Of a DNA stretch of 6,960 nt, positions 1 to 6,511 are shown piece after piece. Made by a program: the position numbers and the translations under genes. The notes beneath the pieces are model-generated. The model saw nothing but the letters and a program-made list of their open reading frames with translations, was not told the origin of the DNA and did no database searches. How positions within the stretch are numbered: the stretch's first letter is position 1; every line of letters begins with the position of its first letter. Where the stretch lies: assembly GCA_041666125.1 (NCBI GenBank), contig JBAYHN010000068.1, positions 1 to 6,960 of the forward strand, in the 5' to 3' direction. The DNA is from JBAYHN01 sp041666125 (GTDB lineage Bacteria > Patescibacteriota > Gracilibacteria > UBA1369 > UM-FILTER-53-11).

Positions 1-2015
1 CCCTCGGTCAAATTGAAAATCTTTGTAAGTGATTCAATTGAAGACGGCGCCTGTTTAAGCAAAAGCTGCATGGAAGAGTTTGTAATAATTGGCTTACCAA
101 AAGGACTGCCAACGAAGTCATCCACATCCTGAGTAATTGTAGTAACACCCAAATAATATTTTCTGGCGCGCTTTACGAGTCCAAACAAAAACTTGGCGCT
201 GTCGTCGTGCTGCATAATTGACCAAGCCTCATCAACCACCAAAATTCTCTTTTTCATTTCCGTACGAACGCGCGTCCAAATGTAATTCAAAATTATGTAC
301 ATTGCGATTGGGCGAAGAGAATCTTCCAAATCGCGAATAGAAAACACCATAAGTCCTCCACTCAAATCCACGTTTGTAGGCTTATTAAAAATTCCACCAT
401 AAGTTCCTGTCGTAAATTTCTGCACACGCTGTGTGAGCGAAGTTGCGCCTTCCATTGAGCTTAAAACAGCCTCAAGGTCTTCCATTGTCGGAGGAGTTTT
501 GTCGGAAGGGTCTACCAAATCCATTGTAATTCCCTTAACCGCATAAACATCATTAAGCGCTTTATCCAAGAGCGATTCCTCATTTGGAGTTATATCTCCA
601 AGCATGATTTTTAAAAGCCCATGCAAACTTATAATATTCGAGCGCAATAAATCTCCAGGCTGAACATCTTCATCCGCGAGTGGTTTCGGCAAATCAAAAG
701 GATTTATACGTCTGTCCGAAGTCAAAGAAACGCGCAAATATGTTCCGCCAACCGTTCGCGCTAAATTTTCATATTCATTTTCAGGATCAACAATTATAAC
801 GTCTGTGTTCATCATCAGACTGCGCAAAACCTCGAGCTTAACAGCATATGATTTTCCCGCACCGGATTTTGCAAACACCACCGAATTCGCATTTTCGAGT
901 GAAAATCTGTCAAAAATAATCAAACTGTCATTGTGGCGATTAAGGCCATACAAAATACCATCATTGCCGGTGAGTGTGGATGATGTGAATGGGAACGTGG
1001 AAGAAAGCGGAGATGTGTTCATATTTCGAACAACATCGAGTTCATCCAAGCATAGAGGTAAAGTTGATGTTAATGCTTGCTCTGTTTGTAATTCCGTACC
1101 ACGAGAAAGAATTAATTTACCGCCTAGCAAACTTTCTATTTGTTTTACAATTTTAGCCAGGCCTTTTAAAGTTTTTGCGTAAACGGTTATGTACATTCCA
1201 AATTGGAAGAATTTTTCCTGGCCTCTTTGCAATTCCGTACGTAGCTGTTCCGCATCTTGCAAAGCTGTTTCGATTCCAGGATCGCGAACATTTCCCTTCT
1301 CCGCATCCATGCGAATGGAAGACTGCATCTGTGCCACTTTTCTGCGCAGCGTTTTCATAATCGCGCCGGGATCTATCGGATACACAAATTGAGATATATC
1401 CATCGTCCCATCAAAATTAATTAGAGGACTCATCCAGTTTGTGTCCATGTAACGAGGATAAGAAAAAATCACCAGCGTCTTTGCATACATGCCGGAAATC
1501 TTTATTTTATCGAATTCAACATGCATTGAAGATGGCGAAATTAAATCGCGAATGCTGGCAAGTCCCTCCTGGAAAACCTTTTCTGCCTGCAAAATTTCTT
1601 CACGCTCTTGAGGTGTAATTTTTTCGCCGGACACAACAGTTTCGCTAATTGCTTGTCCGGCAACTTCTCCCGCTTTTGATTTTTCTGCTTGAGCCTTGTT
1701 TTTTTCTACATGGCCCGCCCACTGATCTTTTAGTGACTGCAAAAATCCCTTCTTTGCTTCTGCCGGTTTGGCTTCCGCAGTAGGAGCCCCAACTGGAATA
1801 CCTGTTGGAACTGCAGTTGGCAGCACTGTTGCAGGTTGTGAAACTGGCTGTGGCTGTGCCACCTGAGGTTGCTGTATAGCAGCAACTGGCTGAGTTCCTA
1901 CTGGCGCAGCAACAACTGCAGCTTGCCCGTTTTGCTGAGAAACAGCAGGATTTTCCGCGGGCGTTTGCACTGCATTAGGTTGAACCTGTACACCGGATTG
2001 AGTTTGGTCAGGCAT
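1..2015 (-). CDS. VirB4-like type IV secretion/pilus ATPase (C-terminus cut by the window edge)
   Basis: Reading the minus strand from ATG at 2015 gives 671 uninterrupted codons with no stop before base 1. An in-frame TAA at 2033-2031 leaves no earlier ATG. Residues 1-90 are a Pro/Gln/Ala/Val-rich, probably disordered head; 95-155 are charged and likely helical; about 160-350 match the N-terminal domain of VirB4/TrbE/CagE proteins. The P-loop ATPase domain begins near 355. Its Walker A is AKSGAGKS (382-389, invariant K388), its Walker B is ILVVDE (591-596, D595 and E596), and TTITQD (catalytic-type Q629) follows. VirB4 proteins are hexameric inner-membrane ATPases that energise type IV secretion systems, conjugation and, in CPR bacteria, probably pilus or DNA-uptake machinery. 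I expect roughly 50-60 missing residues from family length. No transmembrane segment is visible, so a cytoplasmic, membrane-associated location is likely. Family assignment is firm; the substrate and partner genes are not visible here. Confidence 0.9.
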   Translation of the reverse strand, partial: MPDQTQSGVQVQPNAVQTPAENPAVSQQNGQAAVVAAPVGTQPVAAIQQPQVAQPQPVSQPATVLPTAVPTGIPVGAPTAEAKPAEAKKGFLQSLKDQWAGHVEKNKAQAEKSKAGEVAGQAISETVVSGEKITPQEREEILQAEKVFQEGLASIRDLISPSSMHVEFDKIKISGMYAKTLVIFSYPRYMDTNWMSPLINFDGTMDISQFVYPIDPGAIMKTLRRKVAQMQSSIRMDAEKGNVRDPGIETALQDAEQLRTELQRGQEKFFQFGMYITVYAKTLKGLAKIVKQIESLLGGKLILSRGTELQTEQALTSTLPLCLDELDVVRNMNTSPLSSTFPFTSSTLTGNDGILYGLNRHNDSLIIFDRFSLENANSVVFAKSGAGKSYAVKLEVLRSLMMNTDVIIVDPENEYENLARTVGGTYLRVSLTSDRRINPFDLPKPLADEDVQPGDLLRSNIISLHGLLKIMLGDITPNEESLLDKALNDVYAVKGITMDLVDPSDKTPPTMEDLEAVLSSMEGATSLTQRVQKFTTGTYGGIFNKPTNVDLSGGLMVFSIRDLEDSLRPIAMYIILNYIWTRVRTEMKKRILVVDEAWSIMQHDDSAKFLFGLVKRARKYYLGVTTITQDVDDFVGSPFGKPIITNSSMQLLLKQAPSSIESLTKIFNLTE

Positions 2016-2029
2016 ATTTAAATCAATAA

Positions 2030-2038
2030 ATTATACCA
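2030..2038 (-). promoter_or_regulatory. Extended -10 promoter of the virB4-like gene, very short leader
   Basis: On the minus strand the sequence TGGTATAAT is a perfect extended -10 element (TGn plus TATAAT). Spaced 17 bases further upstream, TTCTCA (2058-2053) matches the TTGACA -35 consensus at 4 of 6 positions. Transcription would start near 2023, leaving a leader of about 8 AT-only bases before the ATG at 2015. There is no room for, and no sign of, a Shine-Dalgarno sequence. The start site is inferred from standard sigma-70-type spacing. Confidence 0.7.
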
Positions 2039-2213
2039 GAAAAAGCTAAAGATGAGAAGCCCTATGATGATAAAAACGCCGGAAGAGTATAAACCCCAAA
2101 GATGAACCGTAATACATACCGAAAGCCTGTCAAGCCCTCATTTCATTTTTATTCACTTGAAAACGAAAAGGGATGGCATTTTTCCCGAAAAAAATATAGA
2201 TTCTTTTAGGTTA

Positions 2214-2234
2214 CGCACGAGCGAAGCGAGTGCG
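2214..2234. repeat. Compact imperfect palindrome centred on GCGAAGC mini-hairpin
   Basis: The arms CGCAC (2214-2218) and GTGCG (2230-2234) pair perfectly. Inside them, GA (2219-2220) faces GA (2228-2229), giving tandem G-A mismatches of the type that can form sheared pairs. The core GCGAAGC (2221-2227) closes with two G-C pairs around a GAA loop. The DNA heptamer GCGAAGC is known as an exceptionally stable mini-hairpin. There is no following T-tract, so it is not a typical rho-independent terminator. Whether it is a dispersed repeat, a regulatory structure or a protein site cannot be decided from one copy. Confidence 0.55.
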
Positions 2235-2247
2235 CTATACATGATGG

Positions 2248-2279
2248 CTGTGAATGACATATGCGATTTGATTTCACAG
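2248..2279. repeat. Inverted repeat CTGTGAA / TTCACAG upstream of gyrA
   Basis: The left arm CTGTGAA (2248-2254) and right arm TTCACAG (2273-2279) are perfect 7-base reverse complements around an 18-base spacer that includes the palindrome CATATG (2258-2263). The element ends about 50 bases before the gyrA start, where an operator or 5' stem-loop would lie. The half-sites resemble TGTGA/TCACA of CRP-type sites, but the spacer between them is 20 bases instead of 6, so a CRP-type site is not supported. Function unknown. Confidence 0.4.
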
Positions 2280-2314
2280 TAAGCGAGCTGTTTCGGTCAG
2301 CGTTGCCACTAAAA

Positions 2315-2326
2315 CTAATTATTAAT
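2315..2326 (+). promoter_or_regulatory. Possible -10 region for gyrA (weak)
   Basis: The AT-rich stretch just before the gyrA ATG contains TATTAA (2320-2325) and ATTAAT (2321-2326), each matching TATAAT at 4 of 6 positions. At this spacing transcription would begin at or next to the ATG at 2331, giving a leaderless mRNA like the gene at 5208. No good -35 hexamer lies 17 bases upstream and no TG extension is present. The only support is the position, the lack of a Shine-Dalgarno sequence and the parallel with the other genes here. Confidence 0.3.
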
Positions 2327-2330
2327 CACC

Positions 2331-5174
2331 ATGGCAAAAAAATCTAAAGTCTCTAAAAAATCATCTCCAAAAAAAGAGATTAAGAAAGTCGCTGCAAAGC
2401 CTGTGAAGAAGGAAATAAAATCCGCACCGAAAAAAGCTGAAAAGCCGGAAATTAAAAAAATCTTAAAACCCGAATCAAGAAAAACCGAAGTAAAAGAAAA
2501 GGAATTGGAAGTTCATCCTTCCGAGGAAATGAAAAAAGAAGTTGAGGAAATTGAAAAGGAAGAAGCTGCAGAAAAACCACAAACAGAAAATACTCCGCCA
2601 CCACCCCCGGGAACTCCTGAGGAAGTGCCACTTCTGGGCGGATACCCTTCTCGTGATGTTAGCCGTGAAATGGAAGAAAGTTATTTGGATTATGCGATGA
2701 GCGTTATCGTTTCTCGTGCATTACCGGACGTAAGAGATGGATTAAAACCGGTGCACCGCAGAATTCTTTATGCCATGCACGAACTTGGGCTTAGCGCGTC
2801 TGCAAGATACCGAAAATCCGCAGCCGTAGTCGGTGACGTTTTGGGTAAATATCATCCACATGGAGATTCTGCAGTTTACGATTCCATGGTTCGTATGGCT
2901 CAGGACTTTGCCATGCGTTATCCACTGGTAAATGGCCAAGGTAACTTTGGTTCGATTGATGGAGATTCCGCAGCTGCCATGCGTTATACGGAGGCGAAAA
3001 TGGAAAAAATTACAGATGAAATTCTTAATGATATTGATAAACAGACTGTTGAATTTAGAGACAACTACGATGGCACTCGCAAGGAACCCGCAGTAATGCC
3101 TTCAAAAATCCCACAACTTCTTTTGAATGGAGTTTCTGGAATTGCTGTTGGTATGGCTACTTCCATTCCGCCTCATAATCTAAACGAGACAATTGATGCG
3201 GTTATTCATGAAGCAGATCATCCGGAAGCTACAATTGAAGATTTGATGGAATTTATAAAAGGTCCCGACTTCCCTACCGCCGGAATTATTTACGGTAAAA
3301 ATGCAATTCAAGCGATGTACGTAAATGGCCGTGGTGGTGTTGTTATTCGAGCAAAAGCGGAAATTGTGGAAAGGAAAAGTGGCCGTTTCGATATCGTTGT
3401 TACCGAAATTCCTTATCAGGTAAACAAATCGATGCTCGTTGCAAAAATGGCAGACTTGGTTCGCGAAAAGAAAATCGTTGGAATCTCAGACATTCGTGAC
3501 CAATCAAACCGAGAAGGAATTGAGATTATGATCGAGCTAAAAAAAGATGCTTATCCTAAAAAAATCCTAAATCAGCTTTTCAAATATACCGACATGCAGA
3601 CTACGTTCAACATGAACATGATTGCTCTTGTTGACGGCATCCAGCCACGCTTACTAAATCTAAAGCAGGTCTTGGATTATTTCATTGATCACAGAAAAGT
3701 AGTTATTACTCGCCGCACGGCTTATGAATTAAAAGTTGCAAAAGAACGCGCCCACATTTTGGAAGGTTTAAAAAAGGCGCTAGACCACATCGATGCGGTA
3801 ATTAAAACAATTAAGGAATCAAAAACAAAGGAAGAAGCCCACGATGCTTTAATGAAGAAATTCAAGCTGAGTGATTTACAGGCAAGTGCAATTTTGGAAA
3901 TGAGATTGCAAACTTTGGCGGGCTTGGAAGCTAAGAAAATAACGGATGAATTAAAGGAAAAACTCGATCTCATCAGCAATTTAGAGAGCATTCTTGCAGA
4001 TCCTAAAAAGGTTCTTAAAATAATGAAAGAAGAACTTGCTGAAATTAAGAATAAGTTTGGCGACGAAAGAAAAACCAAGATTGTTGCTCACCAAATCGGT
4101 GAATTCTCCGCAAAAGACACAATTCCAAATGAACCTATGGTTGTGGCTTTAACTCGCGAAAATTACATCAAGCGTTTGCCTCCGAGCACGTTTAGAACTC
4201 AACACAGAGGAGGAAAAGGTGTCATGGGCATGTCCACAAAAGAAGATGATGAAATTAAGATAATTTGCCACACAAAGAACCACGAAGAAATTTTGTTCTT
4301 CACAAATAAAGGTCGTGTGTTTAAATTGCCAGTTTACGAAATTCCTCAGGCTTCACGTACTTCAAAAGGCCAGGCAATTGTTAATCTTTTGCAATTACAA
4401 GAAAACGAATTTGTTTCTTCCATGTTGAATGTTTCGGAAAAATTCACGGGGCAATATTTGTTCATGGCAACTCGCGAAGGAACTGCAAAAAAGACTCCTG
4501 TAAAAGACTTTGAAAATGTACGACGCAGCGGACTTATTGCAATAAAATTGCGTGATGGTGATTCTTTGGAATGGGTAAAAGAAGTAAACAAAGGAGATCA
4601 AGTTTTCATTGCTACTTCACTTGGTAAGAGCATTCGTTTTGATCAAGAAGATTGCAGACCAATGGGCCGTCCAAGCATGGGCGTCCGTGGAATTAAACTT
4701 CAACCAAAAGACTTTTGTGTAGAGATGGATATTGTAAAAAATGCAGCGGAAGCGGAAGCATTGATTGTAATGGAAAATGGATTGGGAAAATGCACAAAGA
4801 TCACTAATTATCGCTTACAAGGACGTGGCGGAAGCGGAGTAAAAACAGCACGCGTTACTCCAAAAACAGGAAAAATAGTTGGCGCTAAAATATTTAGCGA
4901 TAAAGCAAATGCCGACCTCATAATGGTTTCTAAAGTTGGGCAGATAATAAGACTTAATTTGCAAGATATTCCTTCTCAAGGTCGCGCCACACAAGGTGTT
5001 TACCTTATGAGAATGGATAAAGGCGACTTCCTTGCATCTGTTTCCTTGATAATTCATCAAATAGAAGAACCGGTTTCCCCTGCTGCAGAAGTAGCTGGAG
5101 ATAAAAAAGCAGCAGCAAAACCTGCTAAAGAAAAGGAAAAAGAATCTGGCAAAAAACAGATGTCGCTTTTATAA
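2331..5174 (+). CDS. gyrA: DNA gyrase subunit A with Lys-rich N-terminal extension
   Basis: The 947-residue product is the breakage-reunion subunit of DNA gyrase, which with GyrB introduces negative supercoils using ATP. Residues 1-105 are a Lys/Glu/Pro-rich low-complexity extension absent from typical GyrA (about 820-880 residues). Conserved sequence begins near SRDVSREMEESYLDYAMS (107-124). The quinolone-region motif HPHGDSAVYD spans 175-184, with Ser180 and Asp184 matching the unmutated E. coli S83 and D87. Catalytic Tyr219 sits in AMRYTE. The dimerising tower and coiled-coil region follow. QHRGGKG (624-630) is a GyrA box (consensus QRRGGKG) and starts the DNA-wrapping beta-pinwheel with its repeated blades, which argues against ParC. 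A Lys/Ala/Glu tail closes the protein (about 918-943). ATG 2331 is chosen because an in-frame TAA lies at 2316-2318 and no internal ATG has a well-spaced ribosome site. There is no Shine-Dalgarno sequence. Confidence 0.97.
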   Translation: MAKKSKVSKKSSPKKEIKKVAAKPVKKEIKSAPKKAEKPEIKKILKPESRKTEVKEKELEVHPSEEMKKEVEEIEKEEAAEKPQTENTPPPPPGTPEEVPLLGGYPSRDVSREMEESYLDYAMSVIVSRALPDVRDGLKPVHRRILYAMHELGLSASARYRKSAAVVGDVLGKYHPHGDSAVYDSMVRMAQDFAMRYPLVNGQGNFGSIDGDSAAAMRYTEAKMEKITDEILNDIDKQTVEFRDNYDGTRKEPAVMPSKIPQLLLNGVSGIAVGMATSIPPHNLNETIDAVIHEADHPEATIEDLMEFIKGPDFPTAGIIYGKNAIQAMYVNGRGGVVIRAKAEIVERKSGRFDIVVTEIPYQVNKSMLVAKMADLVREKKIVGISDIRDQSNREGIEIMIELKKDAYPKKILNQLFKYTDMQTTFNMNMIALVDGIQPRLLNLKQVLDYFIDHRKVVITRRTAYELKVAKERAHILEGLKKALDHIDAVIKTIKESKTKEEAHDALMKKFKLSDLQASAILEMRLQTLAGLEAKKITDELKEKLDLISNLESILADPKKVLKIMKEELAEIKNKFGDERKTKIVAHQIGEFSAKDTIPNEPMVVALTRENYIKRLPPSTFRTQHRGGKGVMGMSTKEDDEIKIICHTKNHEEILFFTNKGRVFKLPVYEIPQASRTSKGQAIVNLLQLQENEFVSSMLNVSEKFTGQYLFMATREGTAKKTPVKDFENVRRSGLIAIKLRDGDSLEWVKEVNKGDQVFIATSLGKSIRFDQEDCRPMGRPSMGVRGIKLQPKDFCVEMDIVKNAAEAEALIVMENGLGKCTKITNYRLQGRGGSGVKTARVTPKTGKIVGAKIFSDKANADLIMVSKVGQIIRLNLQDIPSQGRATQGVYLMRMDKGDFLASVSLIIHQIEEPVSPAAEVAGDKKAAAKPAKEKEKESGKKQMSLL

Positions 5175-5191
5175 GATTTAGCTTCGGCGTG

Positions 5192-5200
5192 TGGTATAAT
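5192..5200 (+). promoter_or_regulatory. Extended -10 promoter giving a leaderless mRNA for the surface protein
   Basis: TGGTATAAT is a perfect extended -10 (TATAAT at 5195-5200) in the 33-base gap after gyrA. The usual spacing places transcription start at 5207 or 5208, exactly at the GTG start codon. An in-frame TAG at 5202-5204 rules out an earlier translation start. The candidate -35 position (5172-5177) overlaps the gyrA stop codon and is poor, as is common for extended -10 promoters. The gene can therefore be transcribed separately from gyrA. Confidence 0.7.
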
Positions 5201-5207
5201 TTAGCAC

Positions 5208-6509
5208 GTGAAAAAGTTAATAAATTGCAGCGTTTTGGTTGTTGCGTGTTTGTTTGTGACAAATGTCGCTTTTGCAGCCGCAAATGACCTTGTTCTTGCT
5301 CCCGGCAATGTGAGTTTTTCGACCAATGTTGTTTTGGAAGGCAAATCCGTGAGAATTTATGCAACCGTTACAAATGCCAGCCAAAAAGATTTGCGTGGAG
5401 TTGTAAGATTTTTTGATGAAAAAGAAGAAATTGCCGGAGATCAGCCGGTTTCTGTTCTTGGCAGCAAAGACGATGCCGTTTTTGTTGACTGGAAGCCAAA
5501 AGAGCTCGGTGATCATAAAATAAAAATTGTATTGGTTCCATTTGAAAACCCGGATGATAACCTTGCAAACAATACTGTAGAAAGAACAATTACTGTTTTG
5601 GCGGATACAGATCGTGATGGAATTTCCAATTCCGCCGATCCGGATGATGATAATGATGGATGCCTGGATGACAAAGATTCTTTTCCGTTAGACAGGGCCG
5701 AGTGTTTGGATTCCGATGGCGATAGAATAGGCAATAATAAAGATACTGACGATGACAATGACGGCGTTTTGGATGAACAGGATGCCTTCCCTCTTGATCC
5801 TACAGAGAGCGTAGATACGGACAAAGACGGCATTGGCGACAATGCGGATTTAGATGATGACAATGACGGTGTATCCGATGTTGATGAAATTAAAAATGGT
5901 ACCAATCCAAAACTTGCAGATACCGACGGAGATGGAATAAATGATAAAGAAGATGGCTGGCCGCTGGATGCGTTAAAAGGCCGCGACTTTGATAAAGATG
6001 GCATTCCGGACGGGCAGGACCCTGATGCCGATAACGATGGTGTTTTAAAGGCACAGGACATCAACGACACAAATCTTGGCCCGGTAATAAACGTTACGTC
6101 TAATAGCGGAAAGTCATTACCTATTTTTGTTCCACCAAATACATCCATAGAATTTGAAACAACTACATCCGTTGATCCGGATGGGAAGGTAGTTAAAAGT
6201 GAGTGGCAAATCGGAGAGCAGAAAATTGAGGGGCCTGTCCTAAAAACCAAGTTCACTTCCATGGGGTTCCGCAAGATAGCTGTTAAGGTTACAGACGACA
6301 AAAATGAGTCAAAGGAGAAGGTCTTTACGGTCCTAGTTACACCTGTTTTCCTACCTTGGCTCCTGATTACAGCCCTTTTCTTGATAATTATCCTTGCAAT
6401 ATTCCTTGTATTCTCTTATAGTAAGCGTCGCCAATCCCGATGGGAGAGGGTTGATGGCTATCTGGATATGATTCAGACTGTTCTATCAAAATTCCATAAG
6501 AAAAAATAA
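5208..6509 (+). CDS. Membrane-anchored surface protein with CARDB-like, TSP3-like and PKD-like domains
   Basis: The 433-residue product starts at GTG 5208, because TAG at 5202-5204 blocks extension and the next Met is residue 352. Residues 1-23 form a Sec signal peptide with likely cleavage after AFA (21-23). VVAC (11-14) resembles a lipobox but sits inside the hydrophobic core. Residues 28-131 are a beta-rich CARDB-like domain (NPDDNLANNT at 114-123 is typical). Residues 133-278 are Asp-rich TSP3-like repeats with DxDxDG and DDDNDG loops that probably bind Ca2+. The only cysteines of the mature chain, C152 and C166, could form a disulfide. Residues 292-377 are PKD-like (SVDPDG at 321-326). 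One transmembrane helix (380-404) precedes a basic tail (KRRQSRWER...FHKKK), placing the N-terminus outside. Adhesion or envelope scaffolding is plausible, but no enzymatic residues are seen and the exact role is unknown. Confidence 0.88.
   Translation: MKKLINCSVLVVACLFVTNVAFAAANDLVLAPGNVSFSTNVVLEGKSVRIYATVTNASQKDLRGVVRFFDEKEEIAGDQPVSVLGSKDDAVFVDWKPKELGDHKIKIVLVPFENPDDNLANNTVERTITVLADTDRDGISNSADPDDDNDGCLDDKDSFPLDRAECLDSDGDRIGNNKDTDDDNDGVLDEQDAFPLDPTESVDTDKDGIGDNADLDDDNDGVSDVDEIKNGTNPKLADTDGDGINDKEDGWPLDALKGRDFDKDGIPDGQDPDADNDGVLKAQDINDTNLGPVINVTSNSGKSLPIFVPPNTSIEFETTTSVDPDGKVVKSEWQIGEQKIEGPVLKTKFTSMGFRKIAVKVTDDKNESKEKVFTVLVTPVFLPWLLITALFLIIILAIFLVFSYSKRRQSRWERVDGYLDMIQTVLSKFHKKK
5604..6041 (+). 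repeat. Asp-rich TSP3-like tandem repeats, 105-base (35-residue) period
   Basis: Repeat starts (DxDxD) fall at residues 133, 168, 203 and 238, exactly 35 apart. The inner DDDNDG motif recurs at 146, 181 and 216, also 35 apart, and FPLD recurs at 159 and 194 with a diverged WPLD at 251. A fifth, shorter unit begins at residue 260 (DFDKDG) and ends in DADNDG (273-278). The DDDNDG copies use different synonymous codons in each unit, so the duplication is not recent. The Asp spacing matches calcium-binding loops of thrombospondin type 3 repeats. Confidence 0.85.
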
Positions 6510-6511
6510 TT

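Larger units (their letters stand above)
2016..2330. other. Divergent intergenic region between virB4-like gene and gyrA
   Basis: This 315-base gap separates two outward-facing genes and should hold both promoters. It contains the virB4 extended -10 (2030-2038), a GCGAAGC-centred hairpin (2214-2234) and a 7-bp inverted repeat (2248-2279). The heptamer AAGCGAG occurs twice (beginning at 2225 and 2282). Base composition is uneven: the stretch around 2140-2205 is A/T-rich with a T5/A7 pair at 2179-2194. I see no tRNA, no open reading frame beyond about 14 codons and no convincing rho-independent terminator. Confidence 0.75.

Noticed and set aside
805..1392. Plus-strand open frames of 61-125 codons
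   Set aside because: They lie opposite the VirB4-like ATPase domain, whose minus-strand frame is continuous and contains the Walker A motif here.
2179..2194. T5-CCCG-A7 hairpin as a bidirectional terminator
   Set aside because: The stem is made only of A-T pairs, about five long, and both flanking genes point away from it, so there is no transcript to end.
2249..2278. TGTGA / TCACA half-sites resembling a CRP-type operator
   Set aside because: The spacer is 20 bases instead of the required 6, so a single dimer of that family would not fit.
2241..2282. 14-codon plus-strand mini-frame (ATG to TAA) before gyrA, a possible leader peptide
   Set aside because: It has no ribosome site, no tandem regulatory codons and no paired attenuator stems, and is short enough to be chance.
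3722..4078. Minus-strand open frame of 118 codons within gyrA
   Set aside because: It is antisense to the conserved gyrase coiled-coil region, and its Ser/Phe-rich product reflects Lys/Glu codons read backwards.
5175..5191. Possible terminator after gyrA with GCTTCGGC
   Set aside because: The stem around TTCG is only two base pairs and no T-tract follows. The next gene's promoter starts immediately after.
5240..5252. Lipoprotein signal (VVAC lipobox, Cys14) in the surface protein
   Set aside because: The cysteine lies within the hydrophobic core, only 13 residues in, and a good signal peptidase I site (AFA) follows at 21-23. A C-terminal membrane helix already anchors the protein.
5513..6301. 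Long minus-strand open frame (262 codons) opposite the surface-protein gene
   Set aside because: It is the mirror of the Asp-rich repeats: GAT/GAC codons read as Ser/Ile-type codons on the other strand, giving a Ser/Pro-rich product with no domain logic. The plus-strand frame has a signal peptide, recognisable domains and a membrane helix.
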